Origin: JBICHN01 sp043101845
GTDB taxonomy: Bacteria > Planctomycetota > Phycisphaerae > Phycisphaerales > UBA5793
Reading direction: 5' to 3'
Assembly: GCA_043101845.1 (NCBI GenBank)
Contig: JBICHN010000004.1
Location: 310,001-374,000, forward strand
Length of the DNA stretch: 64,000 nt
Shown here: positions 35,025 through 44,009 of the stretch, one piece after another
Numbering within the stretch: position 1 is the first letter of the stretch
Layout of the letters: each line of letters opens with the position of its first letter
Translations under genes and position numbers: made by a program
The notes under the pieces: generated by a model
The model's database searches: none
Seen by the model: the letters and a program-made list of their open reading frames with translations, nothing else
Told to the model about the DNA's origin: nothing

Positions 35025-36330
35025 TCATCGGGGTCTTGCCGGCCGTGGACTGTTCGAGTTCATCCACGATGCGCAGTCGCGTCGACTCGAGTTGGGGATT
35101 CACTCGCGCGAGCCGGTCTCGAATCTCACTCTTGAGCGAATCCGGATCGGGCGATCCATCGACGACGAGGCGCAGTTCGATCGCCGCGCCATCCTGTACG
35201 ACCTGATAGCGGCGAACTGCAGGAGTCGGTTTGACGCAGTGGGTGAAGACCTCGGAATGCACCGTGGCGCCGTCGGCCAGCGTGACGAACGCGTTGCACC
35301 GTCCGCGCACTGACTGGAAACGGCGTACACCGAAGCCGTCCGGTTCATCGCGGGACACTTCGATCTCGTCGCCGAGTTCGTACCGGACGAGCGGAAAGCA
35401 CCGCGGGTAGAGGCTCGTGACGCGCAGGATGCGGCCGCCGTTCGGTCCCGTCTCCGTCGCCTCGATGAAGTAGTTGCGCCAGAAGGCGCGATACCCGCCA
35501 TCCGGATGGGTGTGACCGATCAGGTGCGTCTCCACGGCGCCGTACTCCATCGCGACGGGACAGCCGAAGAGTGATTCGAGTCGGTCGACGCTGTCCTCCG
35601 CGGGGAAGCTCTCGGCGGTGCCGATGACCGCGCGCAGATTAAGCCCGCGGAGTTCGCCGGCGCGATCTTCGTTCGCGCGAGCGAGGATGTCGAGGGCGAC
35701 GGCGTACCCGATGACATAGTCCGGTTGAAAGCGCCGCATGGCGTCGACGGCCCGGCGCATGTTCGCCCGCGAGAGGTCGTACGCAGAAAAGCGGCAGTAT
35801 CCGAGCGCCCGGTCCTTCGTCTGACGGATCCGCGCGTTCACGGCGCCCCGCAGTCCCGAGCCGAGGAGATGGCTGTGTCCCCAGAGCAGGAAGAGTCGGC
35901 TGTCGGGACGGACTCCGTACCACGATCGTCCGAGCCACATGTCCGGTTGCGTGGCCTCGTTCTCCGAGTTCCACGCCGGCATTCGAACCGGCTGAGCGGT
36001 CGAGCCGCCGGTGATCCGAAAGTACTCGGGTGGTCGAGAGGGGTCCGACATTTCCGCGCCCGACTCACGCACGGTTGACTTTGTCGTCACGGGAACCCGG
36101 TCGACGAACGAGTCCCACGATTCGAACCGAGCCGGCGCGGCGCCATCATTCACGAGCTTCCGGTAGTACGGAATGCGTTCGACGAGTTCGCGCCAGCGCT
36201 CGTTCAGTCGCGCGAGCTGCCAGTCGAGACGCTCTTGACGCGACCAGTTCGCGCCCTCGGCGTACTCGGCCTCCCGGCGACGCCGCGCGGGTTCAAGTCG
36301 TCGCGCTCTCGACTTCGCGAGCAGCGTCAT
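34999..36330 (-). CDS. CapK-like / phenylacetate-CoA ligase-like AMP-binding protein
   Basis: 443 aa, adenylate-forming superfamily. The phosphate-binding loop is FRITGGSTAQPVRMP. AVIGTAESF and MEYGAVETHLIGH correspond to the adenine-binding and Y/F-G-x-E elements, and RYELGDEIEV to the hinge Asp. Such proteins occur in capsule and exopolysaccharide loci (CapK) and probably activate an acid for transfer to the polymer; the substrate is unknown. The ATG lies 38 bp inside the 3' end of the upstream glycosyltransferase, which suggests translational coupling, or that the true start is slightly later. Last gene of a four-gene minus-strand run. Confidence 0.82.
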   Translation of the reverse strand: MTLLAKSRARRLEPARRRREAEYAEGANWSRQERLDWQLARLNERWRELVERIPYYRKLVNDGAAPARFESWDSFVDRVPVTTKSTVRESGAEMSDPSRPPEYFRITGGSTAQPVRMPAWNSENEATQPDMWLGRSWYGVRPDSRLFLLWGHSHLLGSGLRGAVNARIRQTKDRALGYCRFSAYDLSRANMRRAVDAMRRFQPDYVIGYAVALDILARANEDRAGELRGLNLRAVIGTAESFPAEDSVDRLESLFGCPVAMEYGAVETHLIGHTHPDGGYRAFWRNYFIEATETGPNGGRILRVTSLYPRCFPLVRYELGDEIEVSRDEPDGFGVRRFQSVRGRCNAFVTLADGATVHSEVFTHCVKPTPAVRRYQVVQDGAAIELRLVVDGSPDPDSLKSEIRDRLARVNPQLESTRLRIVDELEQSTAGKTPMIIVRPPAS

Positions 36331-37513
36331 GGGTCGTTCGCTCCGGAAGCGCGCGGCGGCTCGTCACGCGCTCGTAGATCGAGAGGAGTTCGGGGAGATA
36401 GCGATCCCAGTTCCATCGGGTCCGGAAGTCCTCCGCGGCGCGACGTCCCATGGCCGCCAGATTGTCAGGGTTTACGAGCAGGCGCCGCATGACCTCCGTC
36501 AGCGCGGTCGCATCGTCGGGTGGCGCGAGCGCTCCGGTCTCTCCGTCGACGACGAGTTCCGGATTCGAACGCATGTTCGTCGTGACGACGGGCGATCCCG
36601 CCGCGAGACTCTCCGCCACTGCGAGCTGCGGATCGAGTGACAGTTTGCGGAATGGAAGGACCACGAGCGCGGACTCGGCGACGAGCTTGGGAAGACTCAT
36701 CCCCGGGGGATAGGGGAAACGATGCACCTGCACATTCGAATGCCGGGCCGCGACCTCTTCGATCGCTTTGACCTCGTCGCGCCACGGTCGAATCGCAAAT
36801 TCGAAGCTGTAGTGGGGAAACTCCGGCGCCAGAGCGTCGAACGCGGCGGCGCAGAGATCCGCGCCGTTCGATTCCGTCGGATCGCGCCAGTAGAGCACCC
36901 GGTTGCGCAGGCCCGGCCGCTCGTCGCCGAGTTCTTCTCGAAGGTCACGAATGACACCGTGGCGAAGCGTTGTACACGCGAGCCCTGCGCGTTCGAAACC
37001 CTTCGTCACATAGTCGGTGGACGAGACGATCGCGTCGATTCGCCGCCACACGGGACGAACGAATAGATTCGGCGGGGGCGGCTCGACCAGGGCCGTGACG
37101 ACTACCGGACAACGGAGGCCGACGAGCCGCAATCCTCCCGCGAGCAACGCCGTTCGGGTGTGTCCGAAGAAATGCAGCACATCAAGCTTCTGCTCATTCA
37201 CAATCCGCTTGATCTGCTGGACCTGGGCGAGGAGTCGAAAGGGGTACACGCCGCGGGCGTCCGCGGCGTTCGTCTTGCCTTCGAGGAAACCCTTACGCCG
37301 GCGGCCGTCGGTAACGAAGTCGGTACCGACACCGTCCGGCATGCAGGCCGGAAGCGTTCGATCCTCGCCGAATTCATTCGTAATCAGGCGCGCGTAGTGT
37401 CCGGCGTCGCGGAGGCGGCGCAGCGATTCAAGCGGGATCTGGATGTGCCCCGATACATTGCGCTCCCGACCCTTCTGCACCGACGCGACGGAGACATAGT
37501 GACCGACCCGCAT
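36293..37513 (-). CDS. GT4-family glycosyltransferase (2)
   Basis: 406 aa, GT-B type. The N-terminal domain begins MRVGHYVSVASVQKGRERNVSG and includes DVLHFFGHTRTAL. The C-terminal domain has VLPFRKLSLDPQLAVAESLAAGSPVVTT (ExxAAG region of GT4) and VDGETGALAPPDD. Its ATG shares one base with the TGA of the methyltransferase gene (TGATG), a classic coupling arrangement. Likely adds a sugar of the repeat unit; donor unknown. Confidence 0.85.
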   Translation of the reverse strand: MRVGHYVSVASVQKGRERNVSGHIQIPLESLRRLRDAGHYARLITNEFGEDRTLPACMPDGVGTDFVTDGRRRKGFLEGKTNAADARGVYPFRLLAQVQQIKRIVNEQKLDVLHFFGHTRTALLAGGLRLVGLRCPVVVTALVEPPPPNLFVRPVWRRIDAIVSSTDYVTKGFERAGLACTTLRHGVIRDLREELGDERPGLRNRVLYWRDPTESNGADLCAAAFDALAPEFPHYSFEFAIRPWRDEVKAIEEVAARHSNVQVHRFPYPPGMSLPKLVAESALVVLPFRKLSLDPQLAVAESLAAGSPVVTTNMRSNPELVVDGETGALAPPDDATALTEVMRRLLVNPDNLAAMGRRAAEDFRTRWNWDRYLPELLSIYERVTSRRALPERTTHDAAREVESATT

Positions 37514-38238
37514 CAGCGGACCTCGGCTTTGCGCAGCAGAACATACACGCGCGAGCAGTACCGCGGAAAGAGTCGGGCGAACGCGCGATCGATCTGCCGG
37601 ACGAGCGGAACGAGAAACCCAGGAGCGGCGCGGAGAGCGCCCATGCCGAAGAGGAACGCCCCATGGGTCCAGATCACGCGGGCGCCGTGTTCGCGTCCGG
37701 TCGCTTCGACGGCCTTCGGGTCGAGTCGCGTCGTTGGTCGCTTGTTGCGGCCGAGACGAGGACGGCGCTCGTTCACGAACTCGGCGAGCACATACCCGCC
37801 CGGCTTCGCGACCCGCAGCATGTCGACCACGACCCGGAGCGCGTACTCGGGAGACTCAGTTTGATTGAGGAGACGAATCGCGTAGACGAGGTCGTACGAC
37901 GAGTTGTCGTACGGAAGCTTCGCCGCTTCGCCGATCTGCAGGTTGAGTTCGCGCTCGGTTCGTCCCGCGAGCTTGCGTTCGAGTTGGGCGAGCATGTCCG
38001 GCGACGCGTCCATGCCGTCAATGTGGTAGCCGGCGTCCCATCCTTCAAGAAGCAGACGGCCGGTGCCGCAGCCGACTTCGAGCGCCTGGCCGGACTTCGC
38101 GATGCGGTCCAGCGCGAGCTTGAGCTGCTCGAATTCGGTCCGATGAATCGCGAGCCCCTCGGCGTCGGCGAAACGGAGCCCATCGTACGCTTCGGCTTGT
38201 TCGGGCGTATAGGCGGTCGGGGCCGCGGCCTGTTTCAA
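37513..38238 (-). CDS. SAM-dependent class I methyltransferase
   Basis: 241 aa. Motif I is ALEVGCGTGRLLLEG, motif II DGMDASPDML, then LPYDNSSYDLVYAIRLLNQ and KPGGYVLAEFV. The start is TTG 38238, supported by AAGGAG 7 nt upstream. It sits between the polymerase-like gene (30 bp upstream) and the glycosyltransferase (1-bp overlap), so methylation of a sugar of the exported polysaccharide is the natural reading. Confidence 0.86.
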   Translation of the reverse strand: MKQAAAPTAYTPEQAEAYDGLRFADAEGLAIHRTEFEQLKLALDRIAKSGQALEVGCGTGRLLLEGWDAGYHIDGMDASPDMLAQLERKLAGRTERELNLQIGEAAKLPYDNSSYDLVYAIRLLNQTESPEYALRVVVDMLRVAKPGGYVLAEFVNERRPRLGRNKRPTTRLDPKAVEATGREHGARVIWTHGAFLFGMGALRAAPGFLVPLVRQIDRAFARLFPRYCSRVYVLLRKAEVR

Positions 38239-38268
38239 CTCCGGTCTCCTTTTCGCATCACCGAATTC

Positions 38269-39615
38269 TTACGCCGGAGACCCGTGGGGGGCCGCGAGGC
38301 CCGGCCAGGAATCAGCCGCTGGATCATCGATCGCGTCATCCCAGTCGGCGAGCGCGGCGCCGCTTCGAGCGTATCGGATGAGCGCGCCGGCGATCGAGCT
38401 GAAAACGATGAGCAGAATGATGTGCACATTGACGCGGGCGACGACGAAGCCTTCGAACATCGACCCGATGAAATACATGGGGGGATAGGCGAGCGCAAGG
38501 TCTGCGAACGGCGCCGCGTCACCGAGTGACCGGCGCGCCGCGAGAAGTTGGAACCACTGAAACGCCATCGCCCCGAACAGCATGAAGACGAGCACGACCA
38601 TGAAGATGCCGTAGGCGGCGAACCCGAGGAGAATGCTGTTCTCGCTGTCGCCCGCCTCTTCCGCCCCCACCCCGAAAACCGGACTTGTCCAGCCGATCGA
38701 CCAGAGCTTCGCCCACGCGTTCGCCCGCGTGTTGTCCGTCGAAACGAGGCGGTCGAGTCCCATCTCAATGTTCGACACGGTCACGAACTGCCACACGATG
38801 AGCATCGCGGCGGCAAGCGCGGGGAGGAAGAGCACCGCCTTGCCGACACGACTCCACAGCACAATCGATGAACCGGCCGCAAGCATGAGCATCCCGGTGC
38901 GCGATCCGGTCCAGGCGAGGAGCGTGAGGTCGATGGCGGCGAGCCCGACCCACAGCGGCCAGTAGCGGCGCTTCGGATCGTTCAGCGCGAGCCAGATCGC
39001 GACGACCACGAGCACACTGAGCGCGACCGCCGCATGCTGCGGATTGCCGGTCAGGCCAAGGAATCGATTCCCCGCGACGACGAGCATGCTTCGATTCACT
39101 ACGAACTGCAACGCGACGCCGCCGATCCAGATCGCATTCGCGATCATCCAGATCCGGAACATCGTGCACCAGTCGTCGACATCGTCGAGGAGCGGCGGAA
39201 TGACGACCGCAAGCGAGAGCAGTGTGGCGATGACGAACGCGATCGAGAAGAGCCCGTCGACCGGTCCGCTGTGCACGATGCGCAAGGTCGCCGCGTAGAA
39301 GCCGATGATGAGGAGTACGCCGATCGGGCCCGAAATCCGGCTCACACCCCGCCGGGCGAAGTACACGAGCGCCGACGCGAAGAGCAGGACGCCGCAGACG
39401 AGCACGATCTCCGAGCGCCTCGACTGGATCGGAAGCAGGAGGGTCGAGCGGTATTCGAACATGGTCTCCTTGACGACGCCGAGCATGGACGCGAGAAGCA
39501 TTGCGCCGATGATCCAGATCGCCGTTCGCGGCCGCGTGGCGAGCACGACGGCAACCGCCAGACCGAGCAGGCCGGCGAACGCGTACGCGAGCATCATGTT
39601 CGGGTTGCTGGTCAT
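38269..39615 (-). CDS. Wzy/O-antigen ligase-like polymerase
   Basis: 448 aa with about ten to twelve hydrophobic helices. The long periplasmic loop and the segment WTGSRTGMLMLAAGSS resemble the Wzy_C/WaaL family, where Arg residues in such loops are catalytic; NTRANAWAKLWSIGWTSPVFGVG is the second conserved loop. It would polymerise repeat units or ligate them to a carrier on the outer face of the inner membrane. GATAAT lies 15 nt before the ATG and could be a -10 element for the whole four-gene run. Confidence 0.82.
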   Translation of the reverse strand: MTSNPNMMLAYAFAGLLGLAVAVVLATRPRTAIWIIGAMLLASMLGVVKETMFEYRSTLLLPIQSRRSEIVLVCGVLLFASALVYFARRGVSRISGPIGVLLIIGFYAATLRIVHSGPVDGLFSIAFVIATLLSLAVVIPPLLDDVDDWCTMFRIWMIANAIWIGGVALQFVVNRSMLVVAGNRFLGLTGNPQHAAVALSVLVVVAIWLALNDPKRRYWPLWVGLAAIDLTLLAWTGSRTGMLMLAAGSSIVLWSRVGKAVLFLPALAAAMLIVWQFVTVSNIEMGLDRLVSTDNTRANAWAKLWSIGWTSPVFGVGAEEAGDSENSILLGFAAYGIFMVVLVFMLFGAMAFQWFQLLAARRSLGDAAPFADLALAYPPMYFIGSMFEGFVVARVNVHIILLIVFSSIAGALIRYARSGAALADWDDAIDDPAADSWPGLAAPHGSPA

Positions 39616-39739
39616 GGAATCCCGGTAGAGATTATCGGCCCCGGGCGCCGATCGTCCGCCATTCTACGGTTCGTGCGAGCAAATGATGTCCGTCCTTGAA
39701 TCGTCGATTCCCTCCCGGCTCTGAACGGGGAAAGGACGA

Positions 39740-39784
39740 GGGCGAAAAACACAAACGACCGGCGGGAGCGATCCCGCCGGTCGT
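39740..39784 (-). terminator. Terminator of the GH56-like gene
   Basis: A 13-bp stem (39755-39767 with 39772-39784, loop GCGA) is followed on the minus strand by TTTGTGTTTTT. Confidence 0.88.
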
Positions 39785-39812
39785 CGTCGAATGGTCCCGT
39801 CCTCTTCAGACC

Positions 39813-41138
39813 TCAGGACTCGTCGCCGGCCGCGCCGGAATTCTTCTTGTTCTTCCGCTTCTTCTTGTTCTTGCGGCGGTTCTTCTTCGAACCCTTCCGC
39901 TTGATGCGGTCGTCGAGATTCCGGGCCGCGTCGTGACCCTGCTCGCGGATCTCGTCGCTCTTGTCGTGGAGGCGGAGTTCCATCGCCTTCACGAACTTCT
40001 CACGGGCGTCGCCATACTCGATCTGACCATCGCGGTAGGCCCGGGCGCCCTTCTCGGCCCAGTCCGTGCCCCGGCGGATGAGCCGGTCACGACCGGGGCG
40101 ACCAAGTTCGGCGTACGCGCCGAGGCCCAGGTTCGCGAGCGCGAGGTCGAGCGAATCCTCGAGATAGTTGATGTACACGGGTTCGGTCGGATAATCGCTC
40201 CGGTTCTCGCGGACGACCTGCCAGATGAGCGCCCCGTCGGCGCCGCTCATCCAGGAATGATCAAGCATGTCCTGGACCTGCTGATCCGTGAGCCATTCGC
40301 GGGCGTGCCGCGAGTTCGACCCGGCGACGCGGAAATGGCAGTACGCGTACGCAAGCTTCTCCCTGCCCGTGACGCGCTCCGCTTCGTCCGCCAGACGGAC
40401 CGCCTCGGCGACCTTGTCCGACATGAGATCACGCACGCGCGGCCAGTACTGATCGGTTTCATACCAGATCGAGTAGATCGGCCGGGTGATGACATCGACC
40501 TGCTGCCACAACCACGCGGACTGGTCGTTGATCCACCGGTAGTGGTCATCGATCGGGAGGTTGCGGTCGCTCGAGAGTTGGCCGTACAGGCCCCACTTCG
40601 CATCTGGACGGAGTTCCTGGGCGCGTCGGACGCCTTCGCCGAAAAGCGCCTGCGAGAGCGGCAGGTGGCGCTCGGCCGCGCGACGCTCCGCTTCCTCGTA
40701 GCTGATGCCCGGGTCGAGCCGGATCTCGTGCTCGATGCGCGGATCGCGGTACTCTCGATTCCACGGCTGGTACAGCGACACCGGGTACCGCTCGATGTCG
40801 ATGATCACGATGCCGTCGAACCCTTCCGGCACTTCACGGAGCACCGCGGCTTCGAGGTTCGAGTAGTAGAGATCGAAATCGAGCTCCTCGAGGTTGTCCG
40901 GCCATTTCGGCTTGTTGCGGCCAGGCGGAAAAATGCTGTTCTCGTACAGGATGATGGTGTGGTCATTGAGACCCAGGTCCTCGCCGCAATACGAGCCCGA
41001 CCAGTCACCGGAGGTCTGGAGCTTCACATCAAACTCGGCCTTCGGGAGTTGGGCGTCGGCGCCGGGGGCCATCATCCACCCCGCGACGGCGACCGTCGCT
41101 GCAGTCAGCGTCCATTGCTTCCAGTGTGTGCGCGTCAT
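39813..41138 (-). CDS. Secreted GH56 (hyaluronidase)-like protein with a basic tail
   Basis: 441 aa with a signal peptide (about 1-30, ending GADAQ). The following elements appear in hyaluronidase order: TIILYENSIFPPG (compare ILYDPGMFPAL of bee-venom hyaluronidase); VIIDIERYP with Asp 114 and Glu 116 at the places of the catalytic Asp/Glu pair; EAERRAAERH ... RRAQELRPDAKWGLYG; SAWLWQQVDVITRPIYSIW; AYAYCHFR; and GADGALIWQVVRE. These were matched from memory, not by search. About 30 C-terminal residues are mostly Lys, Arg and Asn (KKNRRKNKKKRKNKK). ATG 41138 has GGAGG 5 nt upstream. It lies inside the polysaccharide locus, upstream of the polymerase gene, with its own terminator. An endo-glycosidase of a glycosaminoglycan-like polymer is inferred. 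Confidence 0.7.
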   Translation of the reverse strand: MTRTHWKQWTLTAATVAVAGWMMAPGADAQLPKAEFDVKLQTSGDWSGSYCGEDLGLNDHTIILYENSIFPPGRNKPKWPDNLEELDFDLYYSNLEAAVLREVPEGFDGIVIIDIERYPVSLYQPWNREYRDPRIEHEIRLDPGISYEEAERRAAERHLPLSQALFGEGVRRAQELRPDAKWGLYGQLSSDRNLPIDDHYRWINDQSAWLWQQVDVITRPIYSIWYETDQYWPRVRDLMSDKVAEAVRLADEAERVTGREKLAYAYCHFRVAGSNSRHAREWLTDQQVQDMLDHSWMSGADGALIWQVVRENRSDYPTEPVYINYLEDSLDLALANLGLGAYAELGRPGRDRLIRRGTDWAEKGARAYRDGQIEYGDAREKFVKAMELRLHDKSDEIREQGHDAARNLDDRIKRKGSKKNRRKNKKKRKNKKNSGAAGDES

Positions 41139-41353
41139 ACTCGCCTCCGAGAGAGTGCATCCCGATGAAGAGGGATTCATCCGTTCCCAAATCGACGCGA
41201 CAACTGTGGAAAACGATTCGCGGGCTGTCATCCTCTTCGCCCTGTTTCGCCAGAGATTCCCAATTCGCTGATCCGTACGACCCGATCATCTTGACGGTAG
41301 CGAATCGTGTCCGGGGCGTCCGCCGCGTCCGATGATGCGGGTCACGCCGGAAC

Positions 41354-41359
41354 TAGAAT
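41354..41359 (+). promoter_or_regulatory. -10 hexamer abutting sulfotransferase (2)
   Basis: TAGAAT ends 9 nt before the ATG at 41369. No ribosome site is present between them. This would be the promoter of the sulfotransferase-flippase pair. Confidence 0.4.
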
Positions 41360-41368
41360 GATCGACGC

Positions 41369-42280
41369 ATGGCCCAGTTGAAACCGCCCATCATCCTCGT
41401 CGGGAATTATCGGTCGGGCACGACGATGACCGCGCTCTGCTTCGACCAGCTCGACGAGATCGCGATCTGGCGCGAGCCGCGCACGATCTGGACGCTCGGC
41501 AACGCCGGCCGTCCACACGACCGGTTTACGGAGGAACTCGCGACGCCGCGGGTGATCAAGCGCATCCGCAACGCGTTCCGCGACTACCAGCAGGCGAACG
41601 GGGGTCGACGGGTGATGGAGAAGACGCCGAGCAACACGCTCCGTGTGCCCTTCATCCGCAAAGTGTTTCCCGAGGCCCGGTTCATACACCTCATCCGCGA
41701 CGGCCGGGACAACATCAGCTCCGCGAGCAAGCGCTGGAGCGAGCCGATCAACCGGCGGCGGCTCAAGCGGCGTCTTCTCGAGACGCCCGTGTGGGAATGG
41801 CCGAAGTACCTCCCGCGATTCCTGCACGACCATGTCGGGATGCGGCTTGGCCTGACGAAGCATGTGCAGAGCTGGGGCGTGGTCTATCCGGGAATGGCGG
41901 AGGACAAACAACGGCTCGACCTCATCGAAGTCGTCGCCAAGCAATGGGTGGCCGCGGTCGAGACCGCATGGTCCGACTTCCGAACGCTCGAGGACTCGCT
42001 CTATGTCGAATGCCATTACGAAGACTTCGTGGAAGAGCCGCATCAGTGGTTCGAACGATTCCTGGAGTTGACCGAACTCGAGATGACCGACGACCTCGTG
42101 GACTACCTGTCCACGGAGATTCGCCGGGACGCGATCGGCGTGTGGCGCGAGCGTCTCGATTCGGAGCAGATCGCCCTGGTCGAGCCGATCATCCGGCCGA
42201 CAATGGAGCGGGTCGGCTACTCGATGGACACGCCGGACCCTCGTCCGCGATCCGTAAAGGAGACCGCGTCGCGGGCGTGA
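41369..42280 (+). CDS. Sulfotransferase family protein (copy 2)
   Basis: 303 aa. 5'-phosphosulfate loop VGNYRSGTTM at residues 11-20. RFIHLIRDGRDNISSASKRW is the 3'-phosphate-binding segment with conserved Arg and Ser. Near the C-terminus, ECHYEDFVEEPHQWFERFLEL is the usual PxxxxxxILxFL-like element. A flippase gene follows after 19 bp, so it probably sulfates a lipid-linked sugar intermediate before export. Acceptor unknown. Confidence 0.85.
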   Translation: MAQLKPPIILVGNYRSGTTMTALCFDQLDEIAIWREPRTIWTLGNAGRPHDRFTEELATPRVIKRIRNAFRDYQQANGGRRVMEKTPSNTLRVPFIRKVFPEARFIHLIRDGRDNISSASKRWSEPINRRRLKRRLLETPVWEWPKYLPRFLHDHVGMRLGLTKHVQSWGVVYPGMAEDKQRLDLIEVVAKQWVAAVETAWSDFRTLEDSLYVECHYEDFVEEPHQWFERFLELTELEMTDDLVDYLSTEIRRDAIGVWRERLDSEQIALVEPIIRPTMERVGYSMDTPDPRPRSVKETASRA

Positions 42281-42299
42281 CCGTCGCCGAGCGGGACTC

Positions 42300-44003
42300 A
42301 TGAGTACAGACGATCGCGACATCACCTCGGGTTCGACGACGACTCGGCTTCCGCGTGCGCGCGGTCGCACGAGTCGCAGTCTCATTCTGAATTCGCTCTC
42401 GACCTACACGCGCATGGCCGGCACGCTCATCGTCGGCCTCATTGTCACGAAGTACCTTGTCCGCGAAGACACGCTCGGCGTCGCGGGGTTCGGTCTGTTC
42501 GCCCTTCTCATGTCGAGCGTGGGACTCACGAGCATCGTGAGCGCGACCGTTCGTCTGAGCCTCGTGCGCGAACTCAGCGACGCGTATTCGTCGAACGATC
42601 CGGACGCGATGCCGACGCGCTTCACCGCGGCGGTCGCCTTGTCGCTCGGGCTGGCGTCGGCGCTCTTCGTGGCGATGATCGCGTTGACTCCGCTCATCCT
42701 CCGGGTATTTCAGTTTCCGGATACGATGGCCGACCAGGTTCGCTGGTCATGGGTCGTCATGACGGTCCACCTCGCGATCGCGGTGATCACGACGCCGCAC
42801 CTCACGCTGCTCGACGCGATGGGACGAATCCCATTGCGGAACTGGTTTTACTTTCTCGATCGCGCCGCCTCGCTCGTCGCCGCGATCATCGTCTTCGCCG
42901 CCGGCTTCGGAGATTCGACGCCGCTGCTCGGCTATGTCCTCGCCAATGCGGCGCTCACTTCGGCGCTCCGCGTCGTCGGAGGTGTCTGGGCGTTTCTTTC
43001 CTGCCGGGCCGCTCGAATCGAACCCTCACGGGTCTCCATCGATCAGCTTCGACAACTCGTCCATACCGGCGGGCATGTGTTCAAAGCCGAGATCGCCTCG
43101 AACCTCTATGTGCGGACGAATCAGGTCCTGTTCAACATCTTCCTCGGGCCGGTCATCAACGGTCTCTTCGCTGTCGTGACGCTCGTGCACGGGTGGACGC
43201 AACAGATCTCTTACGGCCTTTGTTTCGGAATCGAACCGCTCGCCGCGAAGTTCGCTCAGCACAAGAACGCGGATCGTGACTTCATCGGTCCCCTCATCCT
43301 GACCATCACGCGGATTCAGGCGGGCGTACTCTTTCCCGTCAACGCGACGCTCGTCGCGATGGCGCAGATCTTCATCAATGTGTATCTCGGGGATGACATC
43401 GCGAAGCAGCGCTTCGCCGCGAATTATGACATCGCGAACATGCTCGTGATCCTGCTCATCGGCGGCGCCTTCTTCGTCGTGATGCAGGGCGCGATTCGGA
43501 TCATGCTCGGCGCCGGTCATGTGAACGAATACTCGAACAAACTTCTCGGCGCCGGCGTCGCTCAGGCGGTGCTCGCGCTCCTGACGCTCATCTTCGTTCC
43601 CGGCCTGGCGCGGGACGCCGGACTGACTGACTTCCAGGCGACGAACGCCGCGATGTACACCGTGGTCGCGCAGATGAGCGCCGTGTACTTCGTCACCTAC
43701 GCCATCGTGATCCCGCGCCTCGTATGCCGGCTCTACGGATTGAGTCGCTGGAGCTTCTATGTCGGCGCGCTTGGACCCGGGGCCGTGATCGGCGCGCTCG
43801 TGGGCGTCTTCTTCATCGCGTATCGACTCGCGGTCGAAGACTGGACGATCTGGAAGCTCATCCTGCCGGTCGTGGTCGCCGGAGCGATGACCGCGGTGCT
43901 CGGCTGGTTCTTCGTCCTCAAATCGAACGAGCGGAGTCGGATTCTCGAGCTCTTTCTCCCCCGCAGCCGGCGCGGCGCCGCAGCGGCGGAGAACGCGCTC
44001 TAG
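42300..44003 (+). CDS. Wzx-like polysaccharide flippase (MOP superfamily)
   Basis: 567 aa with about 12-14 hydrophobic helices. The N-terminal 25 residues are polar, then LILNSLSTYTRMAGTLIVGLI begins the first helix pair, as in Wzx proteins. It should move lipid-linked repeat units across the inner membrane for the Wzy-like polymerase encoded nearby. It follows sulfotransferase (2) by 19 bp and ends 6 bp from the convergent sulfotransferase (3). A GAGCGGG sequence precedes the ATG. Confidence 0.87.
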   Translation: MSTDDRDITSGSTTTRLPRARGRTSRSLILNSLSTYTRMAGTLIVGLIVTKYLVREDTLGVAGFGLFALLMSSVGLTSIVSATVRLSLVRELSDAYSSNDPDAMPTRFTAAVALSLGLASALFVAMIALTPLILRVFQFPDTMADQVRWSWVVMTVHLAIAVITTPHLTLLDAMGRIPLRNWFYFLDRAASLVAAIIVFAAGFGDSTPLLGYVLANAALTSALRVVGGVWAFLSCRAARIEPSRVSIDQLRQLVHTGGHVFKAEIASNLYVRTNQVLFNIFLGPVINGLFAVVTLVHGWTQQISYGLCFGIEPLAAKFAQHKNADRDFIGPLILTITRIQAGVLFPVNATLVAMAQIFINVYLGDDIAKQRFAANYDIANMLVILLIGGAFFVVMQGAIRIMLGAGHVNEYSNKLLGAGVAQAVLALLTLIFVPGLARDAGLTDFQATNAAMYTVVAQMSAVYFVTYAIVIPRLVCRLYGLSRWSFYVGALGPGAVIGALVGVFFIAYRLAVEDWTIWKLILPVVVAGAMTAVLGWFFVLKSNERSRILELFLPRSRRGAAAAENAL

Positions 44004-44009
44004 GGCGCG

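Noticed and set aside
39696..41168. 490-codon plus-strand frame opposite the GH56-like gene
   Set aside because: The minus-strand protein has a signal peptide, a ribosome site, a terminator and family motifs; the antisense frame has none.
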